Assembly: GCF_023920225.1 (NCBI RefSeq)
Contig: NZ_CP092587.1
Span: 2,356,001 to 2,420,000 of the forward strand
Length of the DNA stretch: 64,000 bases
DNA from: Vibrio gazogenes
GTDB taxonomy: Bacteria; Pseudomonadota; Gammaproteobacteria; Enterobacterales; Vibrionaceae
Direction of reading: 5' to 3'
Below, piece after piece: positions 25,451-34,762 of this stretch (its first letter is position 1; every line of letters begins with the position of its first letter). The position numbers and the translations under genes are program-made. The notes under the pieces were generated by a model, which saw only the letters and a list, made by a program, of their open reading frames with translations, had not been told where the DNA came from and did no database searches.

Positions 25451-25958
25451 ACAAGATTTTATCTGGGATGTGGTCGTCCGGATCACTCACTGGACAACGG
25501 CAGCACTGTTTTTATCGAATTATTTCCTGACCGAAGAAGGTAGCCAGTTACACCAGTGGGTTGGCTATATCGTCATTGCCGTAATCAGTATCCGTCTGCT
25601 ATGGGGGCTGATAGCCCGTTCTCCAGCCCGCTTATCGGCATTCAAGCCTTCTGTGCCAAAGGCGCTGGAACATCTGAAAGAGGTGTTGGTCACCAAAAAG
25701 GACGAGCATGTCGGCCATAACCCAGCCGGTGCAATCATGATCTGGCTGATGTGGTTTCTCATTCTGAGTACAGCCATAACGGGATGGTTATCTGAAACCG
25801 ACTGGTTCTGGGGAGAAGACTGGATGGTTGAAATCCATGAATTTTTTGCCAATGCCACAATGGGTGCGGTCACCATTCACGTTTGTGCCATTATCCTGAT
25901 GAGTAAGCTGACGCAATTTGCTTATGTCAGAACCATGTTATGGCGCCATAAAGACTAA
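25443..25958 (+). CDS. cytochrome b561-family membrane protein
   Basis: A 171-residue diheme b-type cytochrome with four membrane helices. Candidate heme ligands are the His in VRITHWTTAALF, HQWVGYIVIAV, and two in the C-terminal half (VEIHEFF and AVTIHVCAI), each in the expected helix. Members shuttle electrons across the inner membrane between quinol and a periplasmic partner. Here the partner is probably the coupled PepSY protein. It is divergent from the sigma-54-controlled exporter operon and is followed by a good terminator. Confidence 0.9.
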   Translation: MTKQDFIWDVVVRITHWTTAALFLSNYFLTEEGSQLHQWVGYIVIAVISIRLLWGLIARSPARLSAFKPSVPKALEHLKEVLVTKKDEHVGHNPAGAIMIWLMWFLILSTAITGWLSETDWFWGEDWMVEIHEFFANATMGAVTIHVCAIILMSKLTQFAYVRTMLWRHKD

Positions 25959-25972
25959 CAAACTCTCATTTA

Positions 25973-26003
25973 AAGCCCCTTCATTTTACAGGGGCTTCAT
26001 TTA
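25973..26003 (+). terminator. terminator of the PepSY/cytochrome b561 genes
   Basis: AAGCCCCT (25973-25980) pairs with AGGGGCTT (25990-25997), 9-base loop, followed by CATTTATC on the plus strand. Confidence 0.75.
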
Positions 26004-26172
26004 TCTTGATGCGTGTATCTTCACCATCATTCTCGATTTCGCAATATCACCCCATCATCGACTCATCTCACTAAAACCTGACTTCAAGTCATCCCCACTT
26101 ACCGTTATGATACGCACAGAAATACTATGATTGACCTGTCTCAACCAATCCCACCTTAACCAAGGAGTCTTC

Positions 26173-26841
26173 GTGTCCACTGAATTTCATTTTCGCGCTT
26201 GCCTGTTCGATTTAGACGGTACTCTGATTGATTCAATTGCTGCCGTCAATCGTGCCTGGACTGTGTTTGCCACACGCCAGTCACTCGACCCTGCATACAT
26301 TCTGCATCATATTCACGGACGTCCTGCCAGCGAGTCGGTGGCTGAATTTATGGCGGGTCAATCTCAGACTGAGATTGAACGGGAAATTGCCTGGTTAAAA
26401 GACGCTGAATCGCAAGATACCGCAGGGATCGTCCCGATTACAGGCGCCATTGATTTTCTGCATCAGTTGAATCACCTCAACGTACCATGGGCAATCGTGA
26501 CGTCCGGTAATGAATCGGTCGCTTATGCCAGAATCAAAGCGGCCAAGATTCCCAAACCAGATGTCGTCATTACCGCTGATCAAATTACCCGCGGAAAACC
26601 CGATCCTGAACCTTACCAGCTCGGTGCGCAGGCACTCGGTTTTACAGCAGATCAGTGTCTGGTATTTGAAGACGCTATCGCGGGGGTACAGTCTGGGCTG
26701 GCTGCCGGGTGTCCGGTCATCGGTCTGTTAACACAGGTACAAGATGCGCAGGCATTACTGGGCGTGAGCACCATATCAGACTACACCTCACTGACATTGG
26801 AACAAGATACCGAGGGCTTTAAGCTGCATATGCCGTTGTAA
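26173..26841 (+). CDS. HAD-superfamily sugar phosphatase (HxpA/YfbT-like)
   Basis: The enzyme dephosphorylates small sugar phosphates in the cytoplasm. The first HAD motif is CLFDLDGTLIDS with nucleophile Asp and the second catalytic Asp two residues on. Motif II is IVTSGN, motif III the Lys in RGKPDPEPY, and motif IV FEDAIAGVQSG. Sequence along the length resembles E. coli YfbT/HxpA (IHGRPASESV, MAGQS, PWAIVTSG). The start is GTG at 26173, since AAGGAG stands five bases before it; an open frame 14 codons longer has no ribosome-binding site. The result is 222 residues, the usual size. Monocistronic with its own terminator. Confidence 0.88.
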   Translation: MSTEFHFRACLFDLDGTLIDSIAAVNRAWTVFATRQSLDPAYILHHIHGRPASESVAEFMAGQSQTEIEREIAWLKDAESQDTAGIVPITGAIDFLHQLNHLNVPWAIVTSGNESVAYARIKAAKIPKPDVVITADQITRGKPDPEPYQLGAQALGFTADQCLVFEDAIAGVQSGLAAGCPVIGLLTQVQDAQALLGVSTISDYTSLTLEQDTEGFKLHMPL

Positions 26842-26872
26842 TCACAGCGGAAAGCCGAATCAATCAACGGTT

Positions 26873-26908
26873 CATGGCAAGTCAATTGGGCTTGCCATGA
26901 TTTTTGTT
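26873..26908 (+). terminator. terminator after the HAD phosphatase gene
   Basis: CATGGCAAG (26873-26881) and CTTGCCATG (26891-26899) form a perfect 9-bp stem followed by ATTTTTGTTT. It may also serve the converging ABC permease gene that ends at 26964. Confidence 0.85.
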
Positions 26909-26963
26909 TCACCCTTTTTCTTTGTGTCACTGGGGCTGAGCAGAAAGACGGCTGACCATCGCA

Positions 26964-28073
26964 TTAATCCAAGGATTTCTTAAATCGCATCGAAGCAACC
27001 ACTAAACCCAGCAGGGTAAATCCAATCATCCATAACGTATCACGCCACAAATCGAGTAGATCGGCACCTCTGAGGACAATGCCCCGAATCATCCGCATAA
27101 AATGCGTCGCAGGTAACACTTCAGCAATCCACTGTGCAATCACGGGCATGCCTTCATAGGGAAAGATAAAGCCAGACAATAAGATTGAAGGCAGTAAAAT
27201 AAACACGGTCATCTGCATCGCCTGAAGCTGAGTCGTTGCAATCGTTGAAATCATCAGTCCCAGCGTCAGACTGGCAGAAATAAATAATAACGTTCCCCAT
27301 AAAATCTGACTGAATGCGCCGTGAATCGGGACATCAAAAATGACATGCCCCAATCCCAGAATAATGCCGACCTGAATCAGGCCAATAAATATATAAGGAA
27401 TAATTTTCGCGACCATCAATTCCATCGGATGGATCGGCGTAGTGATTAACAGCTCCAGATTGCCTCGCTCCCGCTCGCGGACAATCGCGGCACTGGTAAA
27501 CAGAATCATCGTCATGGTAAGAATCACACCGAGTAGTCCGGGGACGATATTGACGGCCGAGCGTCGGCTTGGATTGTAATAAAGTGCAATATGAAATGTC
27601 TGTGCTGGTTCTTGTCTCTGCACACGATTGTTCTGAAAACCAATTCCGTTTAGTGACATATGTTGCAAGCCCATCACTGCCGAGCTGATCATCGTATCGC
27701 TGCCATCGACAATCCACTGCCCCAACACGCGCCCCTCAATCCAACGTTGATCCAAATCTTTCGGCAGAATCATTGCCGCCCGGACAACTCCCCGGTGAAT
27801 CGCCTGTTCCGCTTCTTTGGCTGTCGCATAGTGCCGGGTAATGTCCACGACCTGAGTCACTCTGATGGCTTCGGTCAACATACGCCCCGTGGTACTATCA
27901 CTCTGATCAACAACGGCAACCGGTACATGACGAACATTGGTATTGATCGCAAAACCAAATAAAATCAATTGAATCAATGGGATCATTACCACCATGCCGA
28001 ATGTAATCCTATCCCGGGAGAGTTGACGCAACTCCTTGACCATGACGGCTTTCATCCGGTAGAAAGAATTCAT
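26964..28073 (-). CDS. ABC-2 type exporter permease
   Basis: A 369-residue permease of the ABC-2 (YhhJ/YbhR/YbhS) class. It has an N-terminal helix (FGMVVMIPLIQLILFGFAI) after KELRQLSRDR, a large periplasmic loop, and five C-terminal helices that include RERERGNLELLITTPIHPMELM, the usual conserved segment, and LSGFIFPYEGMP. The start is ATG 28073, which overlaps the upstream ATPase stop as ATGA; an open frame extending further upstream lies inside that gene. One permease gene is present, whereas the E. coli YbhFSR system has two, so a homodimer is expected. Probable cargo is a drug or toxic cation, not determined. Confidence 0.9.
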   Translation of the reverse strand: MNSFYRMKAVMVKELRQLSRDRITFGMVVMIPLIQLILFGFAINTNVRHVPVAVVDQSDSTTGRMLTEAIRVTQVVDITRHYATAKEAEQAIHRGVVRAAMILPKDLDQRWIEGRVLGQWIVDGSDTMISSAVMGLQHMSLNGIGFQNNRVQRQEPAQTFHIALYYNPSRRSAVNIVPGLLGVILTMTMILFTSAAIVRERERGNLELLITTPIHPMELMVAKIIPYIFIGLIQVGIILGLGHVIFDVPIHGAFSQILWGTLLFISASLTLGLMISTIATTQLQAMQMTVFILLPSILLSGFIFPYEGMPVIAQWIAEVLPATHFMRMIRGIVLRGADLLDLWRDTLWMIGFTLLGLVVASMRFKKSLD

Positions 28074-28996
28074 TGCCGTTTCTCCCCGGTGACACTGACA
28101 AATACATCTTCCAGACTGGGGCGCACCAGCGCTATTTCTGCATCGCTCAATGTCTGCACCTGAGCTTTCAACCACTCAATCGGCGCTGCGATATCTTGTT
28201 GAATGAGCACACGGAGTCGGATGCCTAACTGGGCCGCCGAGCGAACCTCAGCAAACGTCAGTAAATGTTCTTTCAATCCGCGGAGGTTCTCCGCCCGAAT
28301 TTCCACCACATGCACCCCCATATCACGCATGAGTTGCTCCGGTTCTCCGTCGGCACGAATCCGCCCTGAATCCATAATCGCCAACCGGTGACACCGTTCA
28401 GCTTCATCCATATAGTGGGATGTGACCAGAATAGTCGTCCCCTGAGCGGAGAGGTCAAACAGTTGTTCCCAGAACTCTCGCCGGTTTTCCGGGTCAACGG
28501 CGGACGTCGGTTCATCCAGAAAAAGCAACTCAGGTTGATGCATGGTGGCTGCGGCCAGAGACAAACGCTGTTTTTGTCCGCCACTCATCCCACCGACACG
28601 TTGCTTACGTCGTTGGTCCAAACCATACGTCTGAAGTTGCTGAGTGAGGCGCTGCCTGAGTTGTCGGCGGCCCATACCGAAGATCTGCCCGATAAACTGC
28701 AGATTTTCTTCAACAGAGAGGTCGTCGTAAAGTGAGAATTTTTGCGTCATGTAGCCGATTTTCAGCCGGAGCCGTTCTGATTCGCGGGGAATATCCAGTC
28801 CTAAGACTTTCACTTGCCCTGAAGTGGGATGCAATAAGCCAGTGAGAACCCGAATTGTCGTGGATTTACCGCAACCATTCGGCCCGAGAAAACCATAAAT
28901 CGACCCTTTCGGAATTTGCAGCCGAACATCCTCAATCGCAGTAAAATCGCCAAATCGCTTCACAACATTTTCCGCCTCAATGGCATATGTTGTCAC
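28070..28996 (-). CDS. ABC-2 exporter ATPase (single domain)
   Basis: A 308-residue ATPase of the drug-exporter (YbhF/CcmA-like) branch. It has Walker A GPNGCGKSTTI, Q-loop MTQKFSLYDD, signature MSGGQKQRLSLAAA, Walker B LLFLDEPTSAVDP and the switch His in VTSHYMDEAERC. A C-terminal extension of about 90 residues follows. E. coli YbhF carries two ATPase domains; this has one. It is translationally coupled by ATGA overlaps both to the HlyD gene before it and to the permease after it, so three subunits are made together. Confidence 0.94.
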   Translation of the reverse strand: MTTYAIEAENVVKRFGDFTAIEDVRLQIPKGSIYGFLGPNGCGKSTTIRVLTGLLHPTSGQVKVLGLDIPRESERLRLKIGYMTQKFSLYDDLSVEENLQFIGQIFGMGRRQLRQRLTQQLQTYGLDQRRKQRVGGMSGGQKQRLSLAAATMHQPELLFLDEPTSAVDPENRREFWEQLFDLSAQGTTILVTSHYMDEAERCHRLAIMDSGRIRADGEPEQLMRDMGVHVVEIRAENLRGLKEHLLTFAEVRSAAQLGIRLRVLIQQDIAAPIEWLKAQVQTLSDAEIALVRPSLEDVFVSVTGEKRQ

Positions 28997-29949
28997 GGTC
29001 TGAGCCCTCCGAGTTCTACCTGAGCCGGAATACCGGAAGGAAGCGATTGCGCTGAATCATCCAAATCAATTTCAGCCAAATACATCAACCGAGAGCGTTC
29101 TTCCTCCGTCAACGCGTAGTAAGGGGTGAAGGACGGTTGATCTGAAACGCGGCGGACTTTACCCTGAAAGACTTGTTCAACCCCATCAACATGAACATTG
29201 ACCATCAATCCGGTCACAAACTGAGTCCGGTATCGCGCGGGGACATAAACTCGAGCATAAGGCACTCGATCAGCCTCAATCACAGCAACGGCCTGATTGA
29301 CCATCACCCGTTCGCCAAGTTGATAAGGTAGGCTGTCCAACACACCATCGCGTGTTGCAACAATCGTCAACTCATTCAGTTGGTGCTGTTGTAACATCAC
29401 ACCAGCAGTTGCAGCATCTAATGCCGCTTTCGCCTGTTCGATATCTTCAACCCGAGAACCTGCCGTCAGTTTAGCAAACGCTTCTCTGACGGCGTTTAAT
29501 TCAGCCTGAGCCGTATCACGACTGGCCAGTGCCCGATCTTTTTCCGACTGGCTACTCAGTTTCTTCGCGACCAGTTCACGGGTGCGCTGATAATTTTTTT
29601 CAGCTTCAATAAAACGGGCTTTAGCACGAACAACATCCGCTTTGGCAGCCGCAATGTCTTCCGGACGTTCGCCATTGGTGAGCTTCTGCAAGTAAGCTTT
29701 CGCTTGTGCCTGTTCAGCGACGGCTTGTGCCAGCCGCATCGCCTGACGTTGCCGATCAAGCTGCACCAGAACCTGCCCTTGAGTCACCGGCGAACCTTCT
29801 TGCACCGGTAAATCACGGATAATTTCATTAGCCGTTGCAGTCAAAATCACCCGATCGCGTTCTAATGTGCCTAATGCGACGTTATCTTTATCCGTTTGAC
29901 AGGCAGTGAGCAGGATCATCAGGATGACATGGTAAATCAATCGCTGCAT
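28993..29949 (-). CDS. HlyD-family periplasmic adaptor lipoprotein (YbhG-like)
   Basis: A 318-residue adaptor anchored by lipid instead of a helix. The N-terminus is a lipoprotein signal with lipobox LLTACQTDK. The sequence continues with a first lipoyl half (RDLPVQEGSPVTQGQVLVQLD), a long coiled-coil hairpin (about 70-180) with the YbhG-type motif LTNGERPEDIAAAKADV, and a second lipoyl half (GVLDSLPYQLGERV). It would join the ABC-2 pair to an outer-membrane channel. It is the first gene of a three-gene operon, with GGAG before the ATG. Confidence 0.9.
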   Translation of the reverse strand: MQRLIYHVILMILLTACQTDKDNVALGTLERDRVILTATANEIIRDLPVQEGSPVTQGQVLVQLDRQRQAMRLAQAVAEQAQAKAYLQKLTNGERPEDIAAAKADVVRAKARFIEAEKNYQRTRELVAKKLSSQSEKDRALASRDTAQAELNAVREAFAKLTAGSRVEDIEQAKAALDAATAGVMLQQHQLNELTIVATRDGVLDSLPYQLGERVMVNQAVAVIEADRVPYARVYVPARYRTQFVTGLMVNVHVDGVEQVFQGKVRRVSDQPSFTPYYALTEEERSRLMYLAEIDLDDSAQSLPSGIPAQVELGGLRP

Positions 29950-29998
29950 TGATGCTTCTCCACGATTAAAATGAGAATTCTGTCAGCCAAGTGGAACT

Positions 29999-31558
29999 TC
30001 ACAAGCCAGATGAGGACTTCATCCGATCAACTAATGTTGCTAAAGATTCGGGCTTACCGATGTAGTAGCCCTGAGCCATATTGCATCCGATCTGATAGAG
30101 CATCGCTAGCTGTTCTTTGGATTCTACACCTTCAGCCAAGATCGACAAATTCAGATGCTTTGCCATATTAATCAACGTTGAAATCACATATCGATCCCGC
30201 TCGGAATCCACCAGCGCATGGGTAAAAATTTGATCAATTTTCAAACAACTAATGGGGAGATCTTTCAATCGCCCCAGGCAAGAATACCCGATTCCAAAAT
30301 CATCAATGGCGACATTGACACCAAGTGCTCTCAACGCCATGAGCTTCTGCCGGATATCATCAAAGATGTCGCTGACCAATGCAGATTCCGTCAATTCTAA
30401 AACAAGCCGATGCGGGGGGAATTCATGAACCGATAATGCTCGCTGAATTTGACAGACAAAATCACTCATCCAGAAATGCCGCGAGGTGATATTCACCCCC
30501 AGGGTCTGATCCGCTTGCAAAAAAGATTGCGCATCTTCAAGCGCCTGAGACAATACCCATAAACCAATTTCTTCAATATGTCCTGTGTCTTCAGCAATCT
30601 GAATCAATTGCGCTGTCGGAATCTGTTTTCCTTTTAACTCCCAACGAATGAGTGCTTCGTAGCCAATGATCTGATCACTCTCCAGTGATAACTGTGGCTG
30701 GTATTCCATATGGAAAGCTTTATTTTGCAGCGCAGTTTTCAGATCAGATTCAAGCTGATAGCGCGCATAGAGCATCTCAGCCATACTCGACGTATAAAAT
30801 TCAATTTGTCCTTTTTTGGTTACTTTAGAATGATACATGGCAATATCAGACGCTTTGAGTAAATCAGTTGCCGTATAACCATCATAAGGATAGATCGCCA
30901 CTCCGGCACTAAAGCGTAACACCAGATTATTTTCATCTAAACGATAAGATTCTTCCTGTAAGGATTTAATTCGTTCCAGTATGGGAGCCAGCTCATCTTC
31001 ATCTGCCAACTCGAGTAAAATCAGATATTCATCCCCGCTTAAACGCCCGACAATGTCACTTTTACGGATCGAATAACGCAACCGCTCACCGAACACCTGC
31101 AATAACAGATCGCCTTTGGCATGACCATAGGTATCATTGACCATTTTGAAATTATCCAGATCAATGAATATCACGGCCACCTGACGCCCCAACCGTTCTG
31201 CCCGGTGTAGCATTTGTGTTAAGCACTCCAGAGAATAGACACGGTTTGGCAATTGACTCACTTGATCGAAAAAAGCTTTATCCGATACTTCATAGATAAG
31301 GTCTCGTAAATCCTGCATCCGACGATAAGCATAAAAAACCCCACCGAGGCCGAACCAGAAAACAACTACCGTAATCTCATCCATTTCCCAATGTTCATGT
31401 TGACGACTAAAAAAATAGAGTTGTTCGAACAGATCAACTTTGGCTATCAAGGAGAGACAAGACAATATCAGAACAATCACACAGATATAGAAAAGATCTC
31501 GTTTCGCCCGTGCCCGAATTTTTTTTTCTAAACTGGTCTGCATATATTTCTGTTTCAT
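29999..31558 (-). CDS. membrane GGDEF-EAL protein, probable c-di-GMP phosphodiesterase
   Basis: A 519-residue protein with two membrane helices (about 21-40 and 62-79) enclosing a short periplasmic loop, then a GGDEF domain and an EAL domain. The GGDEF signature is SGDEY, with the RxxD motif (RKSD) five residues before it; cyclase activity is doubtful but a GTP-binding regulatory role is plausible. The EAL domain keeps its catalytic motifs: YEALIRW, DDFGIGYS and ILAEGVES, so c-di-GMP hydrolysis is expected. It lies between an exporter operon and the opp operon and is transcribed alone. With the PAS-GAF-GGDEF gene at 9986-11374 the window has two c-di-GMP enzymes of probably opposite action. 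Confidence 0.92.
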   Translation of the reverse strand: MKQKYMQTSLEKKIRARAKRDLFYICVIVLILSCLSLIAKVDLFEQLYFFSRQHEHWEMDEITVVVFWFGLGGVFYAYRRMQDLRDLIYEVSDKAFFDQVSQLPNRVYSLECLTQMLHRAERLGRQVAVIFIDLDNFKMVNDTYGHAKGDLLLQVFGERLRYSIRKSDIVGRLSGDEYLILLELADEDELAPILERIKSLQEESYRLDENNLVLRFSAGVAIYPYDGYTATDLLKASDIAMYHSKVTKKGQIEFYTSSMAEMLYARYQLESDLKTALQNKAFHMEYQPQLSLESDQIIGYEALIRWELKGKQIPTAQLIQIAEDTGHIEEIGLWVLSQALEDAQSFLQADQTLGVNITSRHFWMSDFVCQIQRALSVHEFPPHRLVLELTESALVSDIFDDIRQKLMALRALGVNVAIDDFGIGYSCLGRLKDLPISCLKIDQIFTHALVDSERDRYVISTLINMAKHLNLSILAEGVESKEQLAMLYQIGCNMAQGYYIGKPESLATLVDRMKSSSGL

Positions 31559-32103
31559 TGTGATTTATCATTTTTTGGAGGGGCACAATCACCCTAAGTC
31601 ATCCCTATGCCCCTGAGAAACAAATTAGTTCAGCAGTGGTCATACCAACGCTACCCTATGTAAAGCGTAGACCAGATTGTCATATTATTGACAAACTTAT
31701 TGAGTAAAGAAAATACGATGCTATTCAAATATTCAGCAATAGCAGATGAAAATATCGTCGTCTCCCCGCCAATAGAATAAATCCCCAATAGGACTAGCAA
31801 TATAAAATATTGATGAAATGGATTTCATTAAATTCTTCCATCTACCTTTATCATCTAAAACCAAACTAAAAACTATATTTTAAGTTTTAAAAAGAACAAA
31901 TCATTAATTTATCGTTAACTAAATGGCAAATTCATCTAAAAGTTGCTAGGGTAGCGAGATATTTGTAAAGTAGGCAGAATGAGTAAAGTCAACTTGTCCA
32001 CAATATAGAATCCAGTATCTATCTCATTTATTCGGATATCTATATTGACACACACTTTATGAATACGATCACGGATGTCACCACACAAAATCTGGAGTTT
32101 TAC
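31559..32103. other. long intergenic region before oppA
   Basis: These 545 AT-rich bases separate two divergent genes and must hold both promoters. A TTGACA hexamer at 31688-31693 is the only good -35-like element found, without a convincing -10. No gene, terminator or riboswitch was recognised. The length upstream of oppA would leave room for a long leader that could be a small-RNA target, but nothing in the sequence proves it. Confidence 0.5.
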
Positions 32104-33735
32104 ATGAATAAAAATAAGATTTCCCGAGCAATAATGCTGGGATTGGGCCTGACTCTGGCCGGCACAACATTACCATCTTACGCAGCACACGTTCCCGAAG
32201 GAACAAAGCTTGCCCCGGTACAAGAATTAGTTCGGGGAAATGGATCAGAAATCGAAACGCTTGATCCACAGAAAGTCAATGGTGTTCCCGGTGCTAACGT
32301 AGACAGAGACTTATTTGAAGGTCTGGTCAATGAAGATGGTTACGGAAAGCTGCTCCCCGGTGTCGCAGACAAATGGGAAACCAAAGATAACAAAACATTT
32401 ATCTTTCATCTCCGTAAAAACGCACAATGGTCCAATGGTGACCCCGTCACAGCCGATGATTTCGTCTACGGATGGCAACGGCTTGTCGATCCTGCAACCG
32501 CTTCACCTTATGCTGAATATTTGCAGTTAGGTAATGTGACCAACGCAGAAGATATCGTTGCAGGCAAGAAAGACAAATCAACGCTGGGTATTAAAGCGCT
32601 CGACGCACATACACTTGAAGTCCACCTTGATAAACCCACACCTTACTTCGTCAAAATGTTGGTTCACCAATCAACGTTCCCGGCACCACGTAAAGTCATC
32701 GAAAAATGGGGCAATAAATGGACTCGGCCAGGACACTTTGTCGGAAATGGTGCGTACGTTCTGGACAAATGGGTGGTCAATGAGCGTTTAGTTCTCAAGC
32801 GTAATCCGCTTTACTGGAATAACGCTGAAACGATCATCAATAAAGTCACTTATCTACCGATTGAAAGTCAAAATGCTGAAATGAACCGTTTCCTCGCGGG
32901 TGAGATGGACTCCACCTACGAAATGCCGGTAGAACACTTCAAACGACTGAAGAAAGACCACCCTGAATCGGTTTCCGTCACCGGATATCTGTGTAACTAC
33001 TACTACGATTTCAATATGCGGAAAAAGCCATTTGACGATGTTCGAGTCAGAAAAGCACTCTCTTATGCGATTGACCGCGATATCATCACAAAGGCCATCA
33101 TGGGACAAGGACAGAAACCAGCTTACGCCTTTACACCAGATATCACTGCCGGCTTCACACCACCGATGCCGGAATATGGCAAGTGGACACAGAAAGAGCG
33201 GGACCAAAAAGCTCGTGAACTTTTGGCTGAAGCAGGTTACGACAAAGGTAATCCGTTAACATTGACGCTGATTTACAACACCTCTGACAACCATAAGAAA
33301 GTTGCCACGGCGATTCAGTCCATGTGGAAACAAACCTTAGGCGTCAAAGTCAATCTGGAAAACCAGGAATGGAAAACATTCTTAGACAACCGTCGTCAAG
33401 GTAACTTCGAAGTCGCTCGCGATGCTTGGTGTGGTGACTATAACGAAGCATCAACCTTCCTCTCTCAAATGCTCTCCAACAACAGCGGTAACTATGCCCA
33501 CTATCAAAGCAAAGCCTATGATAATGTCATGGAAAAAGCGATGGTGAGCACGTCTGACACTGAGCGTGCCAACTACTATGCCCAAGCAGAAAAGTTGATT
33601 GCGCAAGATATGCCCGTGGCTCCGACTTACCAGTATGTCAAAGCGCATTTACTCGCGCCTTACGTGGGTGGTTATCCGATCCATAATGCGGGAGACATGA
33701 CTTACACTCGGGATATGTACATTAAAGCAAAATAA
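32104..33735 (+). CDS. oppA: oligopeptide ABC transporter, periplasmic binding protein
   Basis: OppA captures short peptides in the periplasm for import. The 543-residue protein has a signal peptide (NKNKISRAIMLGLGLTLAG, cleavage near YA-AHV). It also carries the SBP_5 signature VTADDFVYGWQRLVDPATASPYA, KALSYAIDRDIITKAI and the ligand-contact region YLCNYYYDFN. TGGAG stands six bases before ATG 32104; the open frame begins 15 codons earlier but without such a site. It is the first gene of oppABCDF, with 92 bp before oppB, and the binding protein is probably made in excess over the membrane subunits. Confidence 0.95.
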   Translation: MNKNKISRAIMLGLGLTLAGTTLPSYAAHVPEGTKLAPVQELVRGNGSEIETLDPQKVNGVPGANVDRDLFEGLVNEDGYGKLLPGVADKWETKDNKTFIFHLRKNAQWSNGDPVTADDFVYGWQRLVDPATASPYAEYLQLGNVTNAEDIVAGKKDKSTLGIKALDAHTLEVHLDKPTPYFVKMLVHQSTFPAPRKVIEKWGNKWTRPGHFVGNGAYVLDKWVVNERLVLKRNPLYWNNAETIINKVTYLPIESQNAEMNRFLAGEMDSTYEMPVEHFKRLKKDHPESVSVTGYLCNYYYDFNMRKKPFDDVRVRKALSYAIDRDIITKAIMGQGQKPAYAFTPDITAGFTPPMPEYGKWTQKERDQKARELLAEAGYDKGNPLTLTLIYNTSDNHKKVATAIQSMWKQTLGVKVNLENQEWKTFLDNRRQGNFEVARDAWCGDYNEASTFLSQMLSNNSGNYAHYQSKAYDNVMEKAMVSTSDTERANYYAQAEKLIAQDMPVAPTYQYVKAHLLAPYVGGYPIHNAGDMTYTRDMYIKAK

Positions 33736-33827
33736 GCCATTCCGAGTTATCAAGACAGGGCTGTATGACAGACGTCATACAGCCTTTCCATTTCACAGTT
33801 GCAATTAAAATACACAAGAGTGAGTTT

Positions 33828-34748
33828 ATGCTTAAATTCATTGCGAAACGGATGCTGGAAGCCATACCGACGCTGTTGGTGCTGGTCACAATATCCTTTT
33901 TTCTAATGCGCTTTGCGCCCGGAAGCCCGTTCTCTTCAGAGCGCGCTGTTCCACCGCAGGTTCTTGCGAATATCAATGCCGAATATGGTCTGGATAAACC
34001 AATTAGTGCCCAGTACTTCACTTATCTGAAAAACATTTTGCATGGAGATTTCGGTCCCTCCTTTAAGTATAAAGATTTCAGTGTGAATGAGTTGGTCGGA
34101 AAAGCGTTACCGGTCTCAGCCAAAATCGGGGCAACGGCCTTCGTCTTTACGATCATTCTCGGTGTGGCGATCGGCACAATCGCAGCCCTGAAACAGAATA
34201 CTTGGCTAGACTATTCATTAATGGCAACGACCATGTTGGGTATTGTGATCCCCTCCTTCGTCTTTGCTCCGGTGCTGATCTTTATCTTTTCGATTAATTT
34301 AGAGTGGTTACCCGCCGGAGGCTGGAATGACGGCTCTTTCAAATATATGGCTCTCCCCGTGCTCGGCATGTCATTGCTCTATATTGCAACGTTTGCCCGG
34401 ATTACTCGAGGCTCGATGATTGAAACCCTCAACAGTAACTTCATTCGGACCGCCAAAGCCAAAGGGCTTAATTATAGTTATATTGTCATTCGTCATGCTT
34501 TAAAGCCTGCGCTGTTACCGGTCGTATCTTATATGGGGCCTGCTTTTGTCGGCATTATTACCGGTTCGGTGGTCATTGAGACAATCTTTGGTTTACCGGG
34601 GATCGGGAAACTATTCGTCAACGCAGCCTTTAACCGAGATTATTCTCTGGTACTCGGGATTACCATCCTGATTGGATTTTTGTTTATTTTGTTCAACATG
34701 ATCGTCGATATTCTTCTCGCTTATATCGATCCAAAAATCCGCTATTAG
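33828..34748 (+). CDS. oppB: oligopeptide ABC transporter permease OppB
   Basis: The first membrane subunit of the peptide importer, 306 residues, equal to E. coli OppB. It begins MLKFIAKRMLEAIPTLLVLV and has six helices. The permease coupling motif is in YSYIVIRHALKPALLPVVSYMGPAF, followed by GSVVIETIFGLPGIGKLFV. The start at 33828 is preferred over a longer in-frame start (33765), because GAGTGAG precedes it and the family N-terminus matches. It is followed after 14 bp by oppC. Confidence 0.95.
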   Translation: MLKFIAKRMLEAIPTLLVLVTISFFLMRFAPGSPFSSERAVPPQVLANINAEYGLDKPISAQYFTYLKNILHGDFGPSFKYKDFSVNELVGKALPVSAKIGATAFVFTIILGVAIGTIAALKQNTWLDYSLMATTMLGIVIPSFVFAPVLIFIFSINLEWLPAGGWNDGSFKYMALPVLGMSLLYIATFARITRGSMIETLNSNFIRTAKAKGLNYSYIVIRHALKPALLPVVSYMGPAFVGIITGSVVIETIFGLPGIGKLFVNAAFNRDYSLVLGITILIGFLFILFNMIVDILLAYIDPKIRY

Positions 34749-34762
34749 AGAGAGGCAGACAC

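Noticed and set aside
28074..28175. N-terminal extension of the ABC-2 permease
   Set aside because: It lies within the upstream ATPase gene in another frame. The ATGA overlap and family alignment support the start at 28073.
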